Shown here piece after piece: positions 39,501 to 51,241 of a stretch of 64,000 bases of DNA (positions are counted from its first letter, which is position 1; every line of letters starts with the position of its first letter). The notes below the pieces were generated by a model. It worked only from the letters and a program-made list of their open reading frames with translations. It searched no databases and was not told where the DNA came from. The DNA comes from Whitmania pigra (taxonomy: Eukaryota; Annelida; Clitellata; Hirudinida; Haemopidae). The translations under genes and the position numbers were made by a program. Where the stretch lies: positions 6,393,501 through 6,457,500 of the forward strand of contig JAJTWR010000266.1 of NCBI GenBank assembly GCA_021613335.1, written 5' to 3'.

Positions 39501-42500
39501 ATGGTTAGATTAGATGATGGAGATAGGGTGAATTGGATGAGAATACAAAATGTCTTGGAGGTGATTTTGAAGATGATGCGATTATGGATCTCCGAACGCT
39601 GCAATTGTTTCAAGCAGTCGGTGCTGTTGGGATGAAAAAACTTAAGTTTTGAGGAAATTTTCATGTTTAAGTATTGCACTAATTAACTAAGAATTTACGT
39701 TTTAAAGTATTTTAATGAAATTCTTACCACACATTATTGAGAATATAAATGTAAAATATTTGAATTATGTTTCTTCAGCAAGTACAGAGGCATGATAGTA
39801 ACATTGGATGATGAAGGTCACTTAAACTGTTCCTACCTTGGCACAAATCCAACAGTTTTTAGTAGGTCGACAGTTGCAGAAGAGAGAGAAGTGGATTACG
39901 TGGAGGCACAAGCAGAATTGAAACAGCTCCAGGCTGTCATCAAAGAGAAGCAGAATTTGACAGGTTTGCAAGGGAAAATTAAGTTCATGTCTTCATACAT
40001 TTAACTCGAGAACGAACAAAACAGGTTCGTCCGTCCTGACGAGGAATTCAAAACGGAATTCGTCCGATGCTGTCGAGCTGTCTCTTGTTCTTCAGAAGTT
40101 TGAGAAATTCGACGTAAATTTAAGTCTTCAATTTTTTTAAATTTAATTTAGTGGTTTCAATTTATGAAATGCAAAGGAAACATAATTGTGATAAACGTAA
40201 TCATGTGAATTACTTATGAAAAACATTCTGCTTATTCAGACTTCTTTAAACTCCGATGTTGAAGGATCTGCTGCAGCACCATCTATCTTAATAAATGTTT
40301 GTCACACATTTCATAGATTAAGATGTTTTATTAAATATTCTGGTTGGATTATTTAAATGCAATTAAATACCTTTATGAAACCTGCAGGTTATGTTGCATT
40401 CAAGAATTAGCTTTAAAAACATCAGAGTTACAATCAGAGCTTCAAGTGCTTATGACATTTCACCATCAACATTTATAGTCCACACCATTGGTTAGTTTAA
40501 TTAACTAATTAAAATATTTCAATGATACGATACATGTTTGATTGAATTCTTGCAGATGCAAGTCGACCCGTTGAGAATTCTGTGAAAGTTTCCATGAAAC
40601 GTCAACACATTCCGACCTCGTTGTTTGTCCATGCAGTTGCAACGTATCAAACTCAACAAGGTCTGCTCAATTATATAACACTAAAGAGCAATTACTAATT
40701 AATTATTATTTTAAAATGAATGTAAGAATAGAAAAGTTTCTCGTACGATCACGAGTACAACCGATGACTAGACATGAAAATGGCGAATGCATGGGAACTT
40801 GTTGTCATGGGTAACATCAATGAGAATGTGATATTTGTTTTATGAGCATTCTAAATGCCAACATCACAATGATAAGTTCATTTAAAAACCTTCAACACAA
40901 AGATGCTCATAAAAAGCATAAAATTAATCTCACTGAAAAACCATTCAGAATGTTGAGAAGATATGTTAACGTAATTATTTATAGTGGTTAAGAAGACCTG
41001 CACATTGAGAGAATGAGATGACAAATGTGTTTAATTGTTGGAGCAGATGAAACTTTTTATGATTCAACTTGCATTTGGTTAATGAGGAAAATGAGTTGTA
41101 AAACTGAAAAAATGAGAATTGTGTTAATCTTTTTATGCTTTTACAGACCTACGAATGAATTGTTTTCTTATCTTAAACAAATTTGTCTTTTATTGAAAAT
41201 ATAAAAATTTAGTTGTTGAAGTTAAATCAAAGCAATAATAAATTGAAATTAATTAATAAATATTATAAGTATTAGTATTTCCACTAATTAATTAACAATA
41301 CCTTACAATTATGCAGGAACTCTGAACACAATCAAGCAGTCATTGAAACTGCCTTCATTGTTGATACCATGCGATGCAGAAAAGAGTGCATCGAATAAAT
41401 TAACAATCCATGCGAACAAACCTTCCATCCACTTGAAACATCTCTACCCTGGTCATTTCAAATATCCTTATTTTTAGCATATTTTTATTTTTATCAAACA
41501 GTGTTATTGTCAATTTATTATTTGTTGATAATTACTTATTTTATAAATTATTATTTACATTTTATTTAACGATTTTTTTCCAGATTGTTTTGCAGCCGAA
41601 GAGGCTTCTGAGAATGCAGGAAGTGTTGTGGCGTTCAGGTGCTTTGCTTCTCGGTGCCCTGTGTCGGTGCTGGCCTCGAGAAGTTCGAGTAACGTTGCAT
41701 TTGTAATTAATAATTGTTAATCGTAATCACTGTGTTCTTGTCGATGACATCATTGTCATCATTATTTGTAGTATCATTGGTGACCTTTCATTTGCAGGTA
41801 AATATAGAATCCAATCAGAACACTTGTCCAGCATGCGGTTGGTTGTCGAAGATTTCATCGACCGACTGAAACGACATTCGCCTGATGTCAAGTTGTCGTT
41901 CGACCAACAAGACATTCCCCTCCGGGAGTTGTTCGTCATAATTGACAGGCACTTTGAGGTGTGTTGAACTTTAAGCAAGTAAAATATCCTGAAAGTCAAA
42001 AATAGCAGCACTTGAAATTATCTGCTTCAAGAGTGATGTATGACTCATTTGACATTTGTATTGCATTTCAAGCTCTGTTAACAATGAATTCGGGCAGAAA
42101 ATATGAAATAGATATTGTTAACGAAATGCATGCATACATATATTCATATGAATATGATAATATTCATTTTCCGTGGAATGAATATTACTTATGTATAATA
42201 TTTGTATATACATATATATACTAATTTATAGTGCCCAATCATATTGGTATATTTGCAGTATCGGTAAATATCGGTATCGACGATTATTATTATTTTAAAC
42301 AATAATTGCTACTGACCATTCAAAAATGAAATATAATGAGTGTGGGAAGCTGGTATCACGTGGATATTTGAGAGTGTCAACTTACGATACCTCCAACTTT
42401 GTCAATCATTTGTGTTGTCATCACCCCATTTCCTCAAAGAATGTGGAGTAGACTAAAGTAGAGAAGAAAGCTGCACCATTTCAGTGACATCATCAGACAC

Positions 42501-44741
42501 AAATTCAAAGCAGCCTACTAATGACCAAGCATTTGATAAAACAAAATTTTTGAACATAAATGACAAAAAATCAATGATAACTCACTGAAACACAGGCTGA
42601 TTGCAGAGTTCATTGCACTTGATGGCCATTCGAGATGGCTGACAGTAAAGCACTCCAGCGAATTCTGCAAGCCCTGGAACATAGATATAAGTTGCCAAGT
42701 TCAAAGTATTTCAGAACCACACTCATTCCAACTATTTATCAAGTACTAGTTGTCAAGGTTACTGAGAGCATTACCAGTGATATAGGGGTTGACTTTGTAA
42801 GTTTCACAACTCATGTTTGGACTATTCAATGCACAGATTCACTACTCAGTCTGACTGCCCGCTGGCCGGATGGAGATTTCAACAGATATTTTGTGCAAGG
42901 CTAGTCACGTGATAGGTCAGCACACCGCCGTTCATATTGCACATTAGTATATGTTAGAAAAGATGGTTCAAAACTGGGTTTTATTATGTTTATTTGTAAA
43001 GTGCCATCCAAGGGGATATTATGCTTACTGGGAACATTTAAAATTCAATCTTTTCATGGCCAAAAGTTTCTCCCCAAAATTTTTCCATTCTATTCCAGAT
43101 TGCAGTGTTAAAATTTCAAGAGGCTATTTTAACATTTACTGGAGGCACAAATACATTGTATGCATCATCTCGTCCGATTCAACAATGTGTATCAAGCCGT
43201 GCACACAATCTCATAGTCATTTTAAATTTTACTTTCATATTGGCTTCAAAAATGTGCTTAAAAACAGGTGAGAATGGAGAAACAGAAGCTGGAGAAGATA
43301 TTGGATGCAACAAGCACTCAACTGAGAGCCATTCAAAAGCGACTCCTCCTCATTTGTAGGGATAAAACTCCTCAGTCTTTCTCCAATCTTGACATTCTTC
43401 TTGAGATGACTCACAGACAGGTTTGAATATTTCATTATCTATTTACTGTGAGGTGAAAAATGAAAAAAATTGCTGTTAAAAGTATCACTTTATTCATTGT
43501 GATCTTCAGATTATTGATCTGGCAGACAGAATTGAGACGAAAAATGCTGAACTTGTGAAAGTTTCGTCGGAGCTTTCGAATGCAGTTTGTCTCGTTCTTC
43601 AACTGCTGCAGCTGTCATTTGATCTCGACAGTCATGAAGTCAACATGTTGGCTTCTGCTCTTTCCACTGATGTGGAATTGGCCGATTCAGCTCACGTCAG
43701 CAAGATTTTTTTCGAATCATGATTTGGTCACAATTTCTATTGTTCTAGTTGTTGAATGTCGTTTGTCGAATGATCGTGTCATTTAAATTGCAGCCATTCA
43801 CTGATGTGGAATCATTAATAGCATGCATCATCAAGTGCATCATCACTTTGAAATCATGATAAATCATCATATCAAGAAAATGAGAATTGAGACATTTTCA
43901 GGGGTGGGAAGAGATTGTAGAATGCAACGTGACTCACCTCCTACGGACTTCCCTGTCGAAGAACATCAAGGACGTCGTGGTCAGTCAGACGACTCTGGCA
44001 CGTCTGGATGATGTCGGTAAACTGAAGAGGCATCTCAAAACCCTTCACGAGAGGATGTGTGGAGGTGCGAGACCGTGTGACACTTCGATCGGTGAGTTGT
44101 TTGGCCACAATTTTCTGTAATTCAGAGCATCTTTTGAAGGCTTGGATGATTTCAGAGACGATTCGAAGGTCGGATGCAGAAAGAAGTGCTGACTCAGCTG
44201 ATGTCTCTTCAGGTCCTTATGATATTATTATTATTATTATTGTTATTATTATTATGTATTACTATTATTAATCTCGTTATATTACTTTTAACAAGGTTCT
44301 TGATGACATTGTAAGTATTTCTAAGTAATTCTAATATAATTGTATGGTGCAATTAGTTTAACTACATGTTGATGTGACAGGAGAGGATGTAATGATAGCT
44401 ATTATGATATATAAATATTAATAATATTGTGCATAAGCCACTATAATTATTATTTTGACCATAAAATTATTATTATTATTATTATCATTATTATTATTTG
44501 TATGCGACATCGATTATTAAGACCACTTTACAACTCTTTTGTTGAACTGATTGAAGGACTGAAAAGAGACACAAAGCCACAGTTTCACAGGAGGGAACTT
44601 GAAAGATTAAACGAAGAAGCTGCAGAGGCAGAGAATGATGATGTCGATAATGGTGATGATGATAATGATGATGGTGACGATGATGTCAATGATGATGATG
44701 ATGATAATGTTGAATGTGATGCCGATAAGAAAGACGACTAA
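36533..44741 (+). CDS. BBS9: BBS9 / PTHB1, BBSome subunit
   Basis: Core subunit of the BBSome, the coat complex that carries membrane proteins into and out of cilia. Exons: 36533-36638, 36709-36877, 36941-37005, 37089-37202, 37312-37486, 37632-37701, 37821-37905, 37978-38073, 38142-38274, 39779-39963, 40025-40113, 40240-40296, 40388-40490, 40556-40660, 41317-41451, 41584-41688, 41798-41958, 43268-43420, 43510-43695, 43902-44091, 44156-44212, 44557-44741; 2,724 bp, 907 aa (human 887). The N-terminal beta-propeller is clear (MSLFKTRDVWTTVVG, VCIADVDNSG, VQSMDGALSVFEQE, GERNLYAF, TLDDEGHLNCSYLGTNP). The C-terminal half shows RIQSEHLSSM, IDRHFE and LRAIQKRLLLICRDKTP. The last exon is the least certain: it is chosen by phase and adds an Asp/Asn-rich acidic tail. 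Confidence 0.94.
38500..38880 (-). mobile_element. Non-LTR retrotransposon (LINE) fragment
   Basis: In the BBS9 intron 38275-39778, antisense to the gene, an open stretch encodes the end of a LINE reverse transcriptase: KAFCMYVHPLLEYCSQIWNP, IESIQRRFTKPI and RLKLLGL. Upstream domains are absent or unrecognisable. Confidence 0.75.
42256..42910 (+). mobile_element. hAT element fragment with BED finger (ZBED-type)
   Basis: In the BBS9 intron 41959-43267. A terminus-like CAGTATCGGTAAATATCGG is followed by a BED-type zinc finger (CGKLVSRG, FVNHLCCHHP, about 42345-42430) and, in shifted frames, LIAEFIALDGHSRW, then LEHRYKLPSSKYFRTT and VSFTTHVW. It ends abruptly before the catalytic core. Confidence 0.7.
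44640..44722 (+). repeat. GAT-rich tract in the last BBS9 exon
   Basis: Irregular GAT/GAC/AAT repeats give the acidic C-terminal tail if this exon is used as proposed. Confidence 0.6.
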
Positions 44742-45636
44742 AGGTAGAATTAACGAGTTTATATCGAACCCGTGCACATGAGTGCGCATATGACTAATCA
44801 AAAAAATATTTGAAACTTAACTGTTGGCTTTTGGTTTTAAATTATTTCAAATCATAATGATCTAATTAAGTCTTTTATCTCATTAGCTAAGTTATTTCTA
44901 TTGTATTCTTCGTTAAGCATTTAAAATTATAAATCAGGTTTTGTTTGCTTTATTTCCCTCAAACTAGCACATGACCTTATTAATGAATCATCAAACAATC
45001 GAAGAACACGTCACCATTCAAATATGATAACAGAAATGATTCATTGACATATCCTCAGTTTTTTAGATATCCCAATAAGTTACTAAAAAATAAACATTCT
45101 CTCGATAAAAGATGCGCTATGTTTGACAGCTAGATATGTTGGATTGGCTTTAATTCAACAACTTTAGGTTCGAAATATGTTGTCAGACGAGTTACTATTA
45201 CTATTATTCTATTTACGGCATGCAACTAGGCATTCAATAAAAGTATTCGAACATAAAAAATTGTTTTGAATGCCGCTGACACACGTCTTCAAACATGCGA
45301 ATGCTTTACTTTCACAAAAATTCCCTTGTGACAAATTCCTTAAAGTATCTGACGTCATCGAAAGATTATGTTTGCAACGTATGACGCGCGGCACGATAAC
45401 GTCTTACTCAGGCAGAAAGAGTTCCAGAATCAACATCTTCGGTTGTTGAAAATACTCATCAGCATGAGTACCACCATCAGTATTAAATGGCTATATCCTT
45501 CTTCTATATCCTTCTTTTACTCCGCCTTGATTTACAATGAAAACGTGTTTGAAAGCTTGACAGAAAATCGTTATTAGTAAATAAATGGTCGAGCCTAATC
45601 GGGCGTGCTTGGTCGGATATGTCCTCGTTTAAACCT
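44742..45636. other. Intergenic region between BBS9 and the fibrinogen-domain gene
   Basis: These are two convergent 3' ends. AT-rich, with no recognised feature. Confidence 0.5.
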
Positions 45637-47025
45637 TCAAAGGAACTTCAGCATCATTCGACTTATTGTAAGTTTTTTAACTCCATTACCACCAGAAAAT
45701 CCCTTCGTTCCATAAAATCCATTGAGGTTGTACCAGCAACAATTGTTATACCACCAGCCGCCTCCCCACAAGACCGCACAGTTCTCGGTGGGTCTGGTGT
45801 CGTGGTCCTTGTCTCGAGTGGTGAATCTCATCCCGTTGATGACTCCATTCGAGTTTGGACGAGGAGAGAAATAATCATCTCCATCGCCTGAACCGCCGAT
45901 GAGATGGATGGCGTATTCCTCGACTTCTGATGCCAAAAAGAAGAGCGGATGCTCTTGAGAAACCCACTCAATTCTGCTGGAATAGACTTCAATTCGTAGC
46001 TGGCAGTTGCTTCTGCTGCACAACTGATGCACCTTCTCCAGTCCCAGCCAAAAGTTGTTGTTTCGGTTTCCGAAGCCGTCCTTGTAGTCGGTCCACGGGC
46101 GATCGAATGTTTCATCGGAATTGATTCTTTGCTGGAAGACAATCCAACCGTTGACTGATGGAGTCGGAATGAGATCCTTGAATGTCGGAATGGAGATATT
46201 TGTGGTACGAAAATTTACGATGAAATCTGAAATGGGAGAACTTTTAATTTGATTTTGGCTTAGGCAGTGCTGTTGCTTTGACTAATTTCATGTGAGTGGT
46301 TCACGTATAATGCCTTTCAAATATCACAAGACGTCTGAATGTAAGTGAAGTTATTTCTTAATGGCTCGTGTTTTGTATATTCAGCGACGTTTCTGAATGA
46401 CTAATCGGATGAATGTCAAATTTTACATCATTCTTACTTGGATCAGTGCACGGCACCCACGTCCTACCAGGAAGGAAACAACCGGGTCCTGTGTTTTGAC
46501 CAGCAACGCAGTGGAAGTGCAACACACCGTTTAAAGTAAACGGCAAAGAACAACAATTGGGCGGGTACTTAATACCTTTTAAATCGGTAAATGAAAGTAA
46601 ATTGGAATTTACAAAATGTTGGCATATTTCACTCACTTGTGTCGTTGAAATAAAAACACGAACTTGGATCCTGGTGAGCATTGAGAGGTTCATTTATTTC
46701 GAACGTAAACAAAAGTTCAAATAGGAAAACAATTAAGAATTCCAAGAAATAAATAAAAATTCACTAAGGTTGTCACAAAAATTTCGCTAGTTAGAAAACA
46801 AAATCAAACCCTCTGTTCAATCTTTGAGGCGATATTTTTGAGGGTGGCAATATCCTGATTGATTTGTTGGAGGACATCACACGACCCTGTGCACGGACAA
46901 CTTGGCACTTTGAAGTACGTCAAACATTGGCTTGAAGACGAGGATAAGAAGCAATTTTGAGCTTCAATTCTCTGATTGAGAATAAATATGAAGAATAAAT
47001 TCAAGGCAAACTGTTTTCTTTCCAT
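45637..47025 (-). CDS. Secreted fibrinogen-related domain (FReD) protein
   Basis: Predicted secreted lectin-like protein. Exons (minus): 46810-47025, 46637-46670, 46438-46575, 45637-46226; phases agree (978 bp, 325 aa). Residues 1-22 are a signal peptide (LNLFFIFILNQRIEA). Residues 48-72 are a short heptad-like helix (LQQINQDIATLKNIASKIE) that could oligomerise. Residues 77-128 form a cysteine-rich module (CSLPFTLNG, PGCFLPGRTWVPC) resembling a fibronectin type II fold; this is an inference. The fibrinogen C-terminal domain follows to the end: GWIVFQQRIN, DYKDGFGNRNNNFWLGLE, the calcium-loop type DKDHD, and the Cys-rich end CAVLWGGGWWYNNCCW. Such proteins act in invertebrates as pattern-recognition lectins, toxin-like or adhesion molecules; the ligand is unknown. 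Confidence 0.9.
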
Positions 47026-47281
47026 TTGAAAAAAATTGAGAAGAGCTTCAGAGAATCCTTCAAATCAGAAGTTCACTGATATGATTTCTTTCTCACGTAG
47101 AAACGTAACTGTGCAGCTGTACATAAATGTAATTGTGTTCAATGCATCTGAAAATAGAACCACCCACGTAGATGCAGGGGTGTTTTGTTCGCCTACAGAA
47201 ACATGTTTCAACACGAAAAACGACTAAAGAAATGAACTTGATGCTCAAAAAAAAAAAAAACAAAGCCACTGAAAGACGAAA

Positions 47282-49807
47282 TTAAATGGAAACGAGTGGG
47301 GGAGACGTTGCTGGTCGACAGTTTTTGTGGAGGCGTTGAGAATTTTGTGGTTTCTTGATGCTGGCAAGATGCTGACAAGAAACAAACGAGGCGGAGGCTG
47401 TGGAGTTGACCAGGGACCTTCGACTCATCTTCAGATCAACTTCATTCCTCCTCCTACTTCGACAGTGCCTCCATTTTCTCTTCATCTCCGACTGCACCTG
47501 AAATCGCAAGAGTTAAAAGTAGTCATCGGTTAACCTAATAAAACAGGGACGCCATTTTGGGGAAGGTTGGGTAAAGGACCCCTAATTACTATTCCCCGTG
47601 AGTAGTTGTGACCCTTCCGTAAATTTTTGCTAGAAGCAAAAAATAAATAAACAAGGTCTTTTAGTCAGGTTGTGCGAGATCATTCCCTCACAAAAGCTTA
47701 AATGACGTTCGTGTGATAAATAAGTTGGTGAACAAATAATTAATTCAACATCTAAACCTCTCCGTTGAGAAAGCAGAACAAGAATGCAACGATTACACCC
47801 TGAAAATTGAAATAACATGAAGAACAATCATTCCAACAACAGCATCTGAACAGTTCATACGTTGTAAGAGTTGAAAATCATCTCAAAGTAGAGTTTCACA
47901 GTCTCGGCAAGTTCTGGTGCGTTGTCGGGCATCCCCAGAAAAAACATGTTTGGTATTCCCAGCATCGGTATGAGGACCAGAGTTGATCGAGCCAATTTTC
48001 TGACACATTTTAAATATTTATAAAGTAGGATAATGAATTTAATTAAATTAAACTAATTAATTTATATTATGAAAGACATCAAATTGTTATTGCAAGTAAA
48101 CTTGTCTTATTATCGTCAACTTGTGTTATTTGCGTGAGAGGTTAGGAAGATTTGAATTTCTTTTCTTTGCTCACCTTAGCTTCCGCTTCCTGGCTTTTGG
48201 AGTTTTTGTTCTTTGCAGTTTTGTAAACAACACTCGTAGAATGTTGACAAAGAAGAAAAAGTTGATCTAAATTTATTCATTCATTCAACGCAATAAATTC
48301 CCCTGAATTTATAGATTAAAACGAAATGAACGCAGCAACACTAACGACCACAATGACGACCATCGGGAGTCTGATGATCCAAAAGTAAGAGGCTGTGAAA
48401 CGAACGTTCCAACACCTTTGAACAACAAAGAAAGTTAAATAATTGAACTTCATGCAAACCACGCCTTCCAGTTGTGAAACTTACAGGTAGTTTTCGAAAA
48501 AATATCTGACACATGTCCAGCACAAAACAGAAGGCAAAGCCGCAACTGAAAGGAGTGAAAAACTTCATAAGAACTGAAATAAAAAAAATGGGGATAAACT
48601 TACGCCATCCAAAGATGATGTAATTGGTGACAGGGTTGTTTTCGGAGAAGACATCCCTGAAGATCATGTTGCAGAGGTAGAGTCCTTCAATGAATATCCA
48701 CAAGTGATTGGTCAAGACAGTGTAGTTCATCACTACCATCAATGCACGGCACTCCCAGTGCTGGAATAAAATGAAAATAATTAGTAACTTCGGCATTATA
48801 AATTCGCTTATAAATAGAACAACATGCCGAACTGTCTTCCGACAAAGCGTCTGAACTTTTATGACTCGTGAAAGCTACGACATCCTTTTTCAAACCAAGT
48901 CCGTCGACGAACAGTACGTTTCTAAGGAAGCTGATGACCGCCCTCAAGATAAAGGACAAGAAAAGGTTGATGTGAATCGTGTTGCGAGGACAGTGAAGCT
49001 TTCTTTAACAGGAAGAACATATTTGAAAGTCTTCATTGAAAAAGAATGGCATCAAGTTATTTTCGACATTTTAATCCTCCTTAAAATATTGGTCACGAAC
49101 ACATAAAATTTAATGTAATTTAATAATTGTTAACTGACCAATGTCAAAGCCAGATGATTTTTAAATATTCAACGTCTTTTCATAAAATCACGTCAAAAAC
49201 TCGAGTCATAAAAGACTTTTTAATCATAAAAATTTTTTTATCATAAAAGACTTCATACCGGAAGGACAACATCGTTGTTATGGCGACGATGAGGGTGAGA
49301 CTTGTGAGAGCATAACCAACTGTGTAGATGATCTTTATGTTAGCCACTTGATTCTACAAACATCGAATTTCATGGGTTTGAAGACAATTATGGCGATTAT
49401 GACGATGATTCGGGTGCTGATAATGACGGTTGTGATGACGGTGAACGAAGGAAATTACCGCCAGTTCGGAGGACACTCTCATATCTTCGGGAGGGCCGAT
49501 GGTGCAGTCTGAAAAATTTGTCCACGTACGTTTGGTCGCAGGACTCACGTACCACTGACCACTTTCGGTGCATTCACGCTGAGCAAAGCCTATGGACATG
49601 TCATCCGATGAACGTCAACGGTTTGAATAATAGTAACACTTGTTTATAATAACAATAATTCGAAATTGAATGAGAGAAATAAGACAATGTGGTAACCTCC
49701 GCTCCGAAACCCATGAATGTAACTCGGACATTGAAGTGAAACTGTAACTCCTGCTGGAGTTGATGGCCAGCACATCAAACCATCCCACACAACTCCACAA
49801 AATGAAC
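47282..49807 (-). CDS. Class B1 (secretin-family) G protein-coupled receptor, 5' end missing
   Basis: Peptide-hormone receptor at the plasma membrane. Exons (minus): 49697-49807, 49459-49589, 49259-49353, 48879-49002 (donor uncertain), 48604-48760, 48485-48545, 48346-48415, 48175-48266, 47861-47999, 47758-47799, 47282-47497. The extracellular hormone-binding domain is clear (WDGLMCWPSTPAG, CPSYIHGFRSG, CTESGQWY, TWTNFSDC). TM1-TM7 follow: LTSLTLIVAITTMLSF; CPRNTIHINLFLSFILRA; TVLTNHLWIFIEGLYL; WIIRLPMVV then INFFFFVNILRVLFTKL; LVLIPMLGIPNMFF; VIVAFLFCFLNGEVQSEM. The NGEVQ end of TM7 is the family hallmark, close to calcitonin, CRF and PDF receptors. The tail is basic, then Ser-rich. The first exon, with signal peptide and first Cys, was not found upstream of 49807. 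Confidence 0.92.
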
Positions 49808-51241
49808 CTGTTATCAGTAGGATATTAGTTCAAATAAAAGTGTGGTACAATTGATAAGTGATGCTGATCAGTGGAGGATTTGGGAGAGCCACGCCCTCGC
49901 CGTGATTTGTAAAAAAAAATAAAATAATTAAATCTATTTTAATTTGTTTTAATCATTTCAATAATTTATTACTTTCGGAAAAACTTTTAGTAGCTGTACC
50001 CCTTAAACGCGCCCATTAGTTCCATTAGTGTGAACACCCCCCTATAAAATGTTCTAGATGCTGGTAACTGATGTTATCTCGAATGTTGAGAAAAGAGAAT
50101 TGAATATTGTTGAAAGACGTCTCAAATCAGAACGAATTCTGCTTAAACATTCTCCCATTAGTTCGTTTCTGACAATACGAATAATTTTGTTTTAAAAATA
50201 TCATTTGTTAAATTTAATTTGAATTTTATTACTTTAATTTTTAAAAATGTTTTCTTAACCACGAGGTCGAAATGCACGGTAAGTTGAGAGCTTCACCGGA
50301 AACTTCCTGGCGAACATTGGCTAAAAGTTCCTTTTTATAATTTCTTGTTTGCTGGAGTTTTTTTTTACAAAATTTTATTTTGCGATTAAAAAAATCGAAA
50401 ATTTGAAATAACCATTTCAGTTCGTATTGAAAATCGAACGCGTCCAGAAATATTTTAGGAGAACCATTCCTGGATTCAGAGCACCATGGCAAGTTACAAC
50501 TACATGGACTCAAAACTCTGGAACATAGACGCCTTGTCGGTTACCTATTGCATCTGCTACAGAAAATTTTCCCCCAAGGACAGGCAACACTTCTTCATCA
50601 ACCGAGTCTTCAAACCTTGGAACTTTCTACCCCTCGACATCATTAACTCCACAACATTATCTCGCTTCAAATCCTGCCTTTCACTCAATAATCATCTCCT
50701 AATTAAGTGATCACTTAAACACCTGTAACCATTTAAGAGATTTGCATAAGAGGTTGTAGATGACCCTGCAATTTGTTTTGACAAATACAAAATAATGATT
50801 TAAAATTTACACTTTCATTTGAAAAAAATCAAGATAGTATCCTCATCAGATAATAACTTCCAAAAGAATAATTTAGTTTTACAAATTAGAAATTTGCCCG
50901 CACGTTACGTCGATCCACTGGTAATCAGGATGCAGAATGTACCCAGGAAATATTTGAATAAGTCAAACTGGAGTAGATTTATGTTTTTGGAATATGAAAA
51001 CCGAGGAGGAAAATTACCCATCTTTGGGGAAGTGCAAATGTCGTCAAAAAACAAGAGCTTAGAGGCGTCATTACAAATTCATAAAGTTAGATGAATAATA
51101 CAAAATATCAAGTCCATGGATTTTAATAAATAATAAAATCCTGAATTGTTTTCAGCAGATTCGTGTTTGATTCATCTATAAATAATGCATTTTAAATTCG
51201 GTTTATAACGAGATCTAAAAGTCAAGATCTTTAACAGGACG
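49808..51241. other. GPCR upstream region with transposon debris
   Basis: It should contain the missing GPCR first exon and promoter, but I could not identify a signal-peptide exon in phase. It includes the LINE fragment at about 50486-50710 and several short frames without recognised similarity. Confidence 0.4.
50486..50710 (+). mobile_element. LINE 3' end fragment
   Basis: It encodes HFFINRVFKPWNFLPLDII and SRFKSCLSLNNHL. This matches the pattern of the extreme C-terminus of CR1/jockey-like LINE ORF2, where an FF..R....WN.LP motif is followed by a FK..L segment. Confidence 0.6.

Noticed and set aside
50241..51094. Frames of 90 and 91 codons near the GPCR 5' side, considered as its missing first exon
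   Set aside because: No signal peptide, wrong phase for the exon starting at 49807, and no conserved Cys placement.
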